A program made the position numbers and the translations under genes. Positions 1 through 8,200 of a stretch of 11,923 nt of DNA are shown one piece after another (position 1 is the first letter of the stretch; each line of letters starts with the position of its first letter). The stretch spans positions 1 through 11,923 of the forward strand of contig JAUVKJ010000018.1 in assembly GCA_030592145.1 (NCBI GenBank). Direction: 5' to 3'. The notes under the pieces were generated by a model. That model was not told the DNA's origin. It saw only the letters and a list, made by a program, of their open reading frames with translations, and ran no database searches. Origin of the DNA: Bacteroides sp. (GTDB lineage: Bacteria; Bacteroidota; Bacteroidia; Bacteroidales; SM23-62).

Positions 1-315
1 GGGAAGGAAGTGTGGGGGAAGAGAGCCAGGTGGACAAGCCTTTCATCAAATATTGGCGAAGAGGATATTACAATCGCAATCTTTGACCACCCGGGGAATC
101 CTGGATTTCCATCGTACTGGCATGCAAGGGGTTACGGATTGTTTTCAATCAATAACCTTGGCGGAACGGTTTTCGATGAAAGCGCGGAACCCGTCTCTGT
201 AAAGCTTATGCCCGGTGAGTCCATTGTGTTCAGGCACCGGCTGTATATTACATCCGGGTCACATGCCAGCGTTGAACAACTGGAGGCCCGGTTCGATGAG
301 TTTATCAGTAAATAG
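1..315 (+). CDS. DUF6807 (PmoA-like) family protein, C-terminal fragment
   Basis: The reading frame is open from the first base to a TAG stop at 313-315, so the gene begins upstream of the window and only about 104 C-terminal residues are seen. The visible part carries the usual C-terminal signature of the DUF6807 family: VWGKRARW near the start, then IAIFDHPGNPG, YWHARGYGLF and a late PGESIVFRHRL strand. DUF6807 proteins (annotated 'methane oxygenase PmoA' only by a weak name transfer) are often found beside sugar and Gfo/Idh/MocA genes in Bacteroidota, and the next gene here is such an oxidoreductase, although on the opposite strand. The biochemical function of the family is not established, so no reaction is assigned. 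Family identity is fairly sure; whether the upstream part carries a signal peptide cannot be seen. Confidence 0.85.
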   Translation, partial: GKEVWGKRARWTSLSSNIGEEDITIAIFDHPGNPGFPSYWHARGYGLFSINNLGGTVFDESAEPVSVKLMPGESIVFRHRLYITSGSHASVEQLEARFDEFISK

Positions 316-392
316 AAGATCTGTTTCTGGCTGAAGGCTAACGTCAAAATGAGGACGTTCGTCTGCAAAAATAAAGGGTCCGTCTGCGGCAC

Positions 393-1442
393 CTATACCG
401 GTATTCTCCTTCCCGTTTCATGGCTTTCCCGGGCTGCTTCAATGACCCGGATAACAAGGTTGGCCTGTTCAGCTGTGACGGCCGGCTTTGTGTCTTTCGT
501 AATAGACCTGTGAATGTCTTCATAATAAGACCCGTACCGGCCGGGCAGGGTTTTGTATTTACCCCTGAACTGTTTACCCCCGGCTTCCGTGTTCAACACT
601 CCCCAGTCCGGTTCGGGTTCCCTTCCCCAGTTGTCCCCAAGAGGCCATTCCCCGTTTTTTAATGCCTCTTCCTGCGGGTCGATGCCGTATTTCAGGTAGG
701 AGCCCTTTGTTCCGTGAAGATAAAACCTGGGACCAGGTTCCTTTACCAGGTAACTGGCCTTGAGCGTGACCTTAATACCGGGATAGCCCATCAGGAGTGT
801 GAAGGCATCATCGATCTGTCCCCCGTTCCGGAGTAAACGGATATCTGCGTACACATGTTCCGGTTTTCCAAATAAAACAATGGCCTGGTCGATAAGATGG
901 GATCCGAGGTTAAAAAGTATACTGGTACCGGAGGCAGGATCCTCCTTCCAGGTATCTTCCTGGATTATGTTCCGGAACCTGTCAAAATGGGCTTCGTATT
1001 CAACCAGCCGGCCTAGCAGTCCCTCTTCCAGGATCTTCCGGATGGTAAGGAAGTCTCCGTCCCAGCGCCGGTTCTGAAAAACACTGAGCAATCGACCCTG
1101 CCTTACTGCAAGATCGATCAGTTCCTGTCCCCTAACACTGTTCTGTACAAAAGGTTTTTCTGTCACAACATGTTTGCCTGCCAGCAGGGCCTGCCGGGCC
1201 AGGTCATAGTGCAGTGGATCGGGTGTGTTGACAATGATCAAAGCGATCCTGTCATCCACAAGGAGTTCTTCATAGGTCCTGACGACCTGTACATCCGGGT
1301 ATCGGCCTGCCGAAAGGTTTTTGCTGCGTTCAAGAATGGAAATTATCTCAAAGCCGGGATTTACATGCAATAGTGGGGCATGGAACACCTGTCCGGACAT
1401 TCCGTAAGATGCAAGACCGACGCCTGTTTTTATCATCATCAT
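393..1442 (-). CDS. Gfo/Idh/MocA family oxidoreductase (YdgJ/IolW-like)
   Basis: This is a cytoplasmic NAD(P)-dependent dehydrogenase of about 349 aa, the usual length for the family. The N-terminal Rossmann region has GLASYGMSGQVFHAPLL, a variant of the nucleotide-binding turn followed by the FHAP motif of the E. coli YdgJ / B. subtilis IolW subgroup. The EKP motif (Lys is the catalytic lysine of the family) follows at about residue 95, and NLGSHLIDQA with the conserved His and Asp at about residues 178-187. The C-terminal part is the typical beta-sheet substrate domain. A sugar or inositol substrate is likely from the family, but the exact one cannot be read. Three ATG codons in a row (1442, 1439, 1436) precede IKTGVG; any could be the start. 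An in-frame TTG at 1466 is a less likely start. The stop is TAG. It converges on the DUF6807 gene with a 77-bp gap and diverges from the OmpA-like gene. Confidence 0.9.
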   Translation of the reverse strand: MMMIKTGVGLASYGMSGQVFHAPLLHVNPGFEIISILERSKNLSAGRYPDVQVVRTYEELLVDDRIALIIVNTPDPLHYDLARQALLAGKHVVTEKPFVQNSVRGQELIDLAVRQGRLLSVFQNRRWDGDFLTIRKILEEGLLGRLVEYEAHFDRFRNIIQEDTWKEDPASGTSILFNLGSHLIDQAIVLFGKPEHVYADIRLLRNGGQIDDAFTLLMGYPGIKVTLKASYLVKEPGPRFYLHGTKGSYLKYGIDPQEEALKNGEWPLGDNWGREPEPDWGVLNTEAGGKQFRGKYKTLPGRYGSYYEDIHRSITKDTKPAVTAEQANLVIRVIEAARESHETGRRIPV

Positions 1443-1481
1443 TAATTTTGAAGCCGAAAAGTACAATTTATGCCTGATATT

Positions 1482-1524
1482 TGGTTAATAACCATACGTA
1501 ATTTTACCATCCGCATCTGATGGT
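1482..1524. promoter_or_regulatory. Two inverted repeats in a divergent intergenic region (candidate operator)
   Basis: Between the oxidoreductase (-) and the OmpA-like gene (+) are two inverted repeats. The first is a perfect 13-bp palindrome, TGGTTA-A-TAACCA, at 1482-1494. The second has arms ACCATC (1506-1511) and GATGGT (1519-1524) around a 7-base spacer. They lie about 40-80 bp from the oxidoreductase start, where an operator for a dimeric regulator could sit. No regulator gene is in the window. Short palindromes also arise by chance, so this is a candidate only. Confidence 0.25.
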
Positions 1525-1572
1525 TTCGGCAAAGATTTTGCACCTGGACGTATAAAGTCCAATAGTTTAAGT

Positions 1573-1603
1573 ATTGGAATACTGGATGCTTTTATTAGTT
1601 TTG
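1573..1603 (+). promoter_or_regulatory. Candidate Bacteroidota-type promoter for the OmpA-like gene
   Basis: TAGTTTTG at 1596-1603 matches the Bacteroidota -7 consensus TAnnTTTG. ATTG at 1573-1576 lies 19 bp upstream, in place of the -33 TTTG box. Transcription would then begin almost at the ATG (1608), giving a nearly leaderless mRNA. An alternative is TTTG at 1537-1540 with TAGTTTAA at 1563-1570, which would give a leader of about 30 bases but has a poorer -7 box. Confidence 0.3.
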
Positions 1604-1607
1604 GTAT

Positions 1608-3536
1608 ATGAGGACAATCTTCGTCTCGGTTATTATTTTCTTTTCCCTTTTCCTGAATGCACAGGAAGAATATACCACCAGTAACAAAAGAGCTATAGCC
1701 AGGTTCGAAACTGCCAAGCGGTATTACATCCTGAAAGATTATCAGAATGCCGCATTGGAATTAATGGAGGCAGCTGAAACAGACCCTGAGTTCGTTGAAG
1801 CCTGGCTTTTACTGGGACAGGTTCAGACGGATGCAGGTAAACTGGAAGAATCGGTTAAAGCTTACCGGCAGGCGGTTGAGGTCGATCCGCTTTTTTTTCC
1901 CAATGTGCTCTTTTTCCTGGGGGAGAATGAACTTGCCCTTGGACTGTATCGTGATGCCAGGATCCACTTTGAGCTGTTTCTGGCACTTGGCGGCACCAAT
2001 CCGAAACTGAGGGAGGCAGCCCTGAAATCGCATGCTTCCTGCGATATCGGTCTCCGTGGTATAGAAAACCCTGTTCCTTTCGAGCCCAGGAACCTTGGAC
2101 CCAATATCAACACACAGTATGACGAATACTGGCCCAGCCTTTCAGCCGATGAGAAAATGCTTGTGTTCACCATGCTTCTGCCGATAGATGTTAACAATCC
2201 GGCCTTCCACGGAAACCGGCAGGAAGACCTGTATTACAGCAGGTTTGAGGATGGGGACTGGAAGCTGGCAAAAAATGTAGGCTCACCGCCTAATACCGGT
2301 GATAATGAGGGAGCCCAGTCCATTTCCGGCAATGGTTTACTGATGGTGTTTACCGGCTGTATGCGCAGCGACGGTTACGGTCTGTGCGACTTGTATTTTT
2401 CAGAGAACCGGAATGGTGTATGGACGATTCCAAAAAACATCGGTATGCCCATCAGCAGCAAATACAGCGAGAAGCAACCTGCACTTTCGTCAGACGGCAG
2501 AATACTCTATTTCAGTTCAGATCGTCCGGGGGGACTCGGAAAATACGATCTCTGGATGTCTGTCCGTAATGAAGATGGCAGCTGGGGCGAACCGGTAAAC
2601 ATGGGAGAAAACATTAATACGGAAGGATTTGACCAGTCTCCCTTCATCCATCCCGACAACAAGACTCTATATTTCAGCTCAACAGGCTGGCCAGGCATGG
2701 GGGGGTATGATATATTCCTTGCCCGGAAAACCTCGGACAGTACCTGGTCAAAGCCTGTCAACCTGGGCTACCCAATCAATACACATAATGCCGAGCAGGG
2801 TCTGATTGTTAATCCCGGTGCGGATATGGCCTACTTTTCATCCAACCGTCTCAGTGGTAAGGGACAGGATATATTTGCCTTTCCGCTCTATATGGATGCC
2901 CGGCCAACCAGGGTATCCTATATGAAAGGGAAGGTTTATGATGCCGAAACGGCACGTCCACTTGAGGCAAAATTTGAATTAATCGACCTGGAAACCTCCA
3001 GAACCGTGATCAGCTCCAGTTCAGACCCGGGTAGCGGGGAGTTCCTGGTGGTGATCCCGGTGGATGCCGATTACGCACTGAATGTTTCCCGGCCGTCTTA
3101 TCTTTTCCATTCGGAGTACTTTTCCTTTGATAAGGTATACGAAAGGAACAGGCCCTTCTTTATGGATATTGCGCTTAAGCCCATTAAGGTGGGAGAGAAG
3201 ATCACCCTTCGGAATGTATTTTACAAAACCGATTCCTTTGCACTGGACGCCAGGTCAATAGTGGAACTTGACAAAGTAGTTACCCTCCTGGAAACGAATC
3301 CCACGCTTGCAATAGAGATCGGCGGGCATACGGACAATATGGGGACTGCTTCCCATAATACTACACTTTCAGGCAGGAGGGCGGAGGAGGTTATGAAATA
3401 CCTTGTGTCAACCGGAATACCCAGGAACAGGATCAGGCATAAAGGTTATGGGATGAACCTGCCGGTTGCCTCGAATGAAACAGAGGAGGGAAAAGCGCAA
3501 AACCGGCGTACCGAGTTGAAAATCCTTGAGAAATAA
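1608..3536 (+). CDS. Exported TPR / PD40 propeller / OmpA C-terminal protein, PorE-like architecture
   Basis: This 642-aa protein has an N-terminal signal peptide of about 18-19 residues (MRTIFVSV... LNAQ). TPR helices follow at about 24-128, including a clear repeat at 61-94. Then come five PD40-type propeller repeats, recognisable at YWPSLSADEKMLVF (174-187), QSISGNGLLMVF (237-248), PALSSDGRILYFSSDR (291-306), PFIHPDNKTLYFSS (345-358) and VNPGADMAYFSSNR (401-414). A short CarboxypepD_reg-like beta domain lies at about 438-507 and an OmpA C-terminal domain at about 530-642. The OmpA domain keeps the peptidoglycan-binding residues, Asp in GHTDNMG (573-579) and Arg in NRRTE (632-636), so it should anchor to peptidoglycan in the periplasm. 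The same domain order is known from P. gingivalis PorE, a type IX secretion component. Unlike PorE it has no lipobox Cys after the signal peptide. Many paralogs share this layout, so a secretion role is only a possibility. It is followed after 8 bp by the serine hydrolase. Confidence 0.92.
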   Translation: MRTIFVSVIIFFSLFLNAQEEYTTSNKRAIARFETAKRYYILKDYQNAALELMEAAETDPEFVEAWLLLGQVQTDAGKLEESVKAYRQAVEVDPLFFPNVLFFLGENELALGLYRDARIHFELFLALGGTNPKLREAALKSHASCDIGLRGIENPVPFEPRNLGPNINTQYDEYWPSLSADEKMLVFTMLLPIDVNNPAFHGNRQEDLYYSRFEDGDWKLAKNVGSPPNTGDNEGAQSISGNGLLMVFTGCMRSDGYGLCDLYFSENRNGVWTIPKNIGMPISSKYSEKQPALSSDGRILYFSSDRPGGLGKYDLWMSVRNEDGSWGEPVNMGENINTEGFDQSPFIHPDNKTLYFSSTGWPGMGGYDIFLARKTSDSTWSKPVNLGYPINTHNAEQGLIVNPGADMAYFSSNRLSGKGQDIFAFPLYMDARPTRVSYMKGKVYDAETARPLEAKFELIDLETSRTVISSSSDPGSGEFLVVIPVDADYALNVSRPSYLFHSEYFSFDKVYERNRPFFMDIALKPIKVGEKITLRNVFYKTDSFALDARSIVELDKVVTLLETNPTLAIEIGGHTDNMGTASHNTTLSGRRAEEVMKYLVSTGIPRNRIRHKGYGMNLPVASNETEEGKAQNRRTELKILEK

Positions 3537-3544
3537 GCTACATT

Positions 3545-5107
3545 ATGCGTCACGGCATGAAATATTATTACAGGACCCTGCCGATTTTAGGATTTCTATT
3601 GTTCCTGCATGCTTTTGGAACAGCCCAGGGCATCGGTGAGCTGGACCTGGATAAAATGGATAAGTACCTTGAAAAAGCACGAGTGGAATGGCAGGTCCCC
3701 GGACTCTCAATTGCCATTGTTAAGGATGACAGCGTCGTTTTTGCACGGGGATACGGATACAGGGAATACGGCAAACCGGCTGAGGTTGATGAGTATACCA
3801 TTTTCAGTATTGCATCCATTACAAAGGGTTTCACATCCACGGCCCTGGCCATCCTGAATGATGAAGGAAAAATTGCATGGGATGATCCGGTACGTAACTA
3901 CCTGCCTGATTTCACGCTGTATGAAACATGGGTGAGCAATGAGATACGGATACGGGATCTTTTATGACACCGGAGCGGGTTGAAAACCTTCAGCGGTGAC
4001 CTCATCTGGTTTGAAACCGGGTATTCCAGGGCCGAAGTGATCCGCAGAGCACAGTACCTCCGGCCTGCTTACAGTTTCAGGTACCATTTTGGTTATTCAA
4101 ACCTGATGTTCCTGGCTGCCGGAGAAATTATTCCCGTCGTCAGCGAAATGAGCTGGGGTCAATATATCCACGCAAAATTGCTCCGGCCACTCGGGATGAA
4201 CCGGACTTACCTGCATCTGGAAAATTTTCAGGATGATCCCAATGTTGCCATGCCCCACCATGTTGACATACTGGATGAAAAAACTCATGTTCTGTCCTAT
4301 ATGGGATGGGACAATGTTGCACCTGCAGGGGCTTTGAATTCAAGCGCCATGGATCTGTCCAGGTGGGTGCGTTTCCAGTTGAATATGGGACAATGGAACG
4401 GGGAACAAATGGTCAGCAGCGGGAACCTGTGGGAGACCAGAAAGATGCATACAGCCCGGCCTTTGGATATTGGTAACCGCCGGTTCTGGCCCTCCATGCA
4501 TTTTAATGGATACGGACTGGGATGGAAGCTCTGTGATTATCACGGCTGGAAGGTCATCGGGCACGAAGGGGGTTCGGATGGCATGCTGACACGAGTGGTC
4601 ATGGTACCGGAGGAGAACTTCGGATTTGTCATCCTGACCAACAGCATCAATGCCCTGACCCTGGCTCTCGAATATTATATCCTCGACCAGTATTACCAGG
4701 GGAAGAGTTATGACTGGTCAGCGATTTACCTGGAAAATTCAATTATGGGACTGCAGCGAATAGAGAAGGACTGGGAGGAATACCTGGCATCTGCCGATCG
4801 CTCCCTTAAACCCAGCAGGAAACTCAGGAAATATTGCGGTATTTATGGCGGCGATCTTTACGGGGATGTGGAGCTTAGCCTCGACAAAGGAAGTCTTGTA
4901 CTTGATTTTCTTCCGGCACAAAGGTTGATCGGAGACCTTGAACCTTTTACAAAAGATACCTTCCTGATCCGCCTGAGAGATATGCCTTCCTTTCCGCAGG
5001 GAACCGTAAAATTCTACCTTGATGATCAGGGAAATATATCTGAACTTGTTGTAGATATCCCGAACCCGGACTTCGATTTTACAGAACTGGAACTGAAAAG
5101 GCAGTAA
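3545..5107 (+). pseudogene. Serine hydrolase (beta-lactamase class C-like + DUF3471) interrupted by an in-frame TGA
   Basis: Two halves, 3545-3967 and 3968-5107, lie in the same frame and make one 520-codon gene with a single TGA at 3965-3967 (codon 141). A signal peptide is present; the start may be ATG 3545 or ATG 3557 (MKYYYRTL...). The penicillin-binding/beta-lactamase fold is complete: SITK (S91, K94) for SxxK, then DLL-stop-HRSGL around the break, YSN (184-186) for YxN and GHEGG (H340, G342) in place of KTG. A C-terminal DUF3471 beta domain spans about 415-520. Family members have Thr, Ser or Cys where the stop falls. The rest of the frame is undamaged and ends in TAA, so the break is recent, a sequencing error, or a recoding event. 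The N-terminal piece alone keeps SxxK but loses YxN, so it should be inactive. The gene lies 8 bp after the OmpA-like gene, probably in one transcript. A role in trimming peptidoglycan peptides or other amide or ester hydrolysis is inferred from the fold. Confidence 0.8.
3965..3998 (+). other. In-frame TGA followed immediately by a two-part hairpin
   Basis: TGA (3965-3967) is directly followed by a foldable segment. The outer stem is CACCG (3968-3972) with CGGTG (3994-3998). The inner stem is GGTT (3978-3981) with AACC (3985-3988) around a GAA loop. Between them is an internal loop with one G-C and one G-T pair. The apical loop lies about 14 nt after the TGA. Bacterial SECIS elements also lie just downstream of UGA, but this loop has no GGU(C)-type sequence and the spacing is on the short side. 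It may simply reflect base composition of the coding sequence. The structure is seen; any recoding role is speculative. Confidence 0.3.
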
Positions 5108-5182
5108 ATAAGATTCCACACCCCTCAACAATAGTCTGTCCGATTACGACAACTCTTAACCACGTACATAATTCGACATTTA

Positions 5183-5210
5183 TCACGTGATTATTTTGCA
5201 AATCACGTGA
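5183..5210. terminator. Palindromic hairpin between convergent genes (possible bidirectional terminator)
   Basis: In the 144-bp gap between two convergent genes, TCACGTGATT (5183-5192) and AATCACGTGA (5201-5210) form a perfect 10-bp inverted repeat with an 8-base loop. Each arm is itself a CACGTG palindrome, so the same bases are also direct repeats of ATCACGTGA starting 20 bp apart (5182 and 5202). Position and symmetry suit a shared terminator for the serine hydrolase (+) and the tricorn-like gene (-). The stem is AT-rich at one end and no long T-run follows on either strand, so a protein-binding site is an alternative. The rest of the gap shows nothing I can name. Confidence 0.4.
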
Positions 5211-5251
5211 ATATTTCATACTAAGGATGCATCAGACCGAAGGGTATACGC

Positions 5252-8200
5252 TTATTTTCCGCTTTTATCCGGGTCCGGAGGTGTTGGTGGCGGGGGACTG
5301 TACTGGTCGAGTTGCCCCATGATCACATCGATGGCTTTGTTAAGCTGTTCATCCTCCCCGGCATACTCTTTTGCCGGATCGTTGTCGATATATATATCGG
5401 GTTCCACCCCGTGGCCCTCGATGATCCACTTGCTTTCCGTGGCTGAATAAGAGCCGGATTCAGGCCTCATCAGGATACCCCCGTCGATGAACGGAAGAGT
5501 GCCCCGAATTCCGACCACACCGCCCCAGGTGCGGGTTCCGATGGTTGTTCCCAGTTTATTCTTTTTGAACTGGTAGGGAAAGAGGTCCCCGTCCGATGCG
5601 GAAGCATAGTTCATAAGCAGAACCTTCGGACCATATACCATTCCGTCAGGAACGGAATTTCCATCCTGCCTTCCGCGAAATGAGAACACGAAGGACAGTT
5701 CCCGTCGAAGCCTTTCAACGATGATACGCGATACAAATCCCCCTCCATTACCCCTGTCATCAATGATCATTCCCTTTTTGTTCCGTAGCTGAGGATAGTA
5801 GTATTTTGCAAATTCATTGAGTCCCCCGACACCCATATCCGGAATATGGATATACCCGATCTGTCCACCGGTCGCTTCGTTGACCTTTTTAATATTACCC
5901 CGGACCCAGTTATAATAATACAGCTGTGATTCATCCGCGATGGGTTTGACAAGCTCATCATGGGCGTCCTCAACAGAGGCTTTGGAATTTATGGTCAGCT
6001 TTACCGTTTTTCCGGCGGTATTGACCAGGGCAGCATAAACATCGGGCATATCTTTGGTTGGCTTCCCGTTAACGGCCAGGATGTAGTCGCCTGCATTAAC
6101 ATTCACTCCCACTTCTGTCAGGGGAGAACGAAGGCTGCTGCTCCAGTTGGCACCTTCCAGTATCTCATCAACCCTGAAGTATCCGGAAGTATGTTTGGAA
6201 AGCTTTGCACCCAGTAGTCCGGTCTTGATACGATCCGCCCCGGGAAGGTCAGCAGGTGAATTCACATAGGCATGTCCGATGGATAATTCCCCGATCAACT
6301 CCCCAATCACATAGGTAAGATCATTCCTGTGGTTGACATGGGGTACCAGTACATCGTATTTGTCGTGCATGGCTTTCCAGTCCAACCCGTGCATGTTTTC
6401 CACATAAAAGAAATCACGCATCTGCCTCCAGCTTTCATCGTAGATCTGCTTCCATTCCTGCTGGTAATCAGTCAGGACCTGCATTCCCGTGAGATCAACA
6501 GTTTTCTTCATATCCACCTTGCCTTCAGGAAGATCAATTACGGCATATTTGCCGTTCTGGCGAACGATCATCTTTTTGTGATTTGCGGAAATCGTAAACA
6601 GCATTTTGCTGCCCAGTTCGGCTTCCTTCTTGGTTTTCAGGTTAAAAACCCTGGCTGTCATGGATCCGCCGTTTGCAGATGCTGCAATATAATACACTTT
6701 GTCATTCGAGGCATGAAGGTTCCCGTAGTTCATGGCCTTGACGGGAAGGGATATGATCCTGGAATTCAGTCCCTCAACATCAATCTTTGTCACCTTCTCT
6801 TCCTCTTCATCTTTTTTATCTTTTTTATCTTCCTTATCGTTATTATCTTCCTCCGATTCTACATCAGCCTTTACTTCATCGTTTTCAAGGGCAAAGGGTG
6901 ATGGGCTGTCTTTTGCAAGGGTTACAAGATAGACCTTTTCCATATTTGTATAGGCAATGGTTAATTCGATATTTGAGAATGTGGGACTAAAATCCCTGCT
7001 GGAGGTGAAATAGAGATATTTACCGTCGGGGGAGAACCTCGGACTTCCTGATTCATACCAGTTGTCGGTTACCGGGTAGAACTTTCCGGACTCTATGTTG
7101 TAAAGGTGGATCACGCCGAATCCGTTTTTGTCATTTTCAAAAAAGGCGATCCATTTACTGTCAGGCGACCAGTCAAAATCATTCAGTTCCGTGCTTACGG
7201 ATTCTTTTACCAGACTGATCTTTTTGCTTGCAACATCCACCACCTGGAGGCGCATCTTCCGGTCGCTGAAAAGGATCATTTTACTGTCGGGCGACCATTT
7301 CAGATCAAAAAGGTAGGATTTGTACCCGGGTGTCAGGGATACGGGTTTTTCCGAACCGTCCTGCTTCTGTATGTAGAGTTCATACTCGCCCGACACATCG
7401 GAGAACCAGGCGATGTATTTGCCGTCGGGAGACCAGCTGGCCACACGGTCATGAGCCCCCGGGCTCTGCGTAAGGTTCCTCGTGATACCATGCTTGGAGG
7501 GCAGGGTGAAGATCTCTCCCCGGGCAGCGAACAGTACGCGCTCACCATTGGGTGAAAGATCAACGCTTGTAATGTTCTCGCTTGCATCCTTGAGTTCGGT
7601 CCGGCTGTAAGCATTATCGTTCGCGATCTGAACCGGGACTTTCACATACTCCTTTGTCTTGACATCCAGCCTGTATATGTATCCTCCATTTTCAAATACA
7701 ATCTGGTTTTTTCCCAGGGATGGGAATTTAACATCGAATTCTGTAAAGTCGGTCACCTTACTGGTTTGTCCGGTGGATGTATTGTAAACGAATACATTCA
7801 TGCACCGGTCGCGGTCTGAAAGGAAGAAGATTTCTTCACCCGCCCACATTGGAATGATATCCTGCTCAATGTTGTCGGTGATCTTTTCAGTTGTTTTGGT
7901 GGAAAAGTCATGGATCCATATCTCATCGGCCATTCCGCCGCGGTAATACTTCCAGGTCCTGAATTCCCTGAATATACGGTTGTAGGCAAGCTTGCTTCCA
8001 TCCGGCGACCAGGAACAGAATCCGCCGGCGGGCAGAGGAAGCTCCTCACTGAGTCCCCCTTCAACAGGAACCCTGAACAGCTGCCCGATAAAAGAGTTGA
8101 AGGACTGTTTCCTGGAGCGGTAGATAATGTACTTACCGTCAGGGGTCCAGTCCATTACGATATTGTTGGGCCCCATCCTGTCGGAAACATTATCCCTGCC

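Noticed and set aside
340..359. AACGTC/GACGTT hairpin between the first two convergent genes
   Set aside because: A 6-bp stem with an 8-base loop and no T-run on either strand is too weak to call a terminator. A CGTCTGC direct repeat nearby (360 and 381) is also likely chance.
3945..3985. Programmed frameshift between the two serine hydrolase halves
   Set aside because: Both halves are in the same frame; the break is a stop codon, not a frame change.
3545..5107. Genome-wide reassignment of TGA to an amino acid
   Set aside because: More than 3,000 other codons in the window contain no in-frame TGA, which would be unlikely if TGA were an ordinary sense codon.
5182..5211. CRISPR or longer repeat array
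   Set aside because: Only two 9-base copies are present, with no spacers of standard length and no cas genes.
6329..6901. 190-aa + strand frame with long Phe/Ile runs
   Set aside because: It is the antisense reading of the Asp/Glu/Lys linker and nearby tricorn coding sequence; the runs are complements of Lys/Asp/Glu codons.
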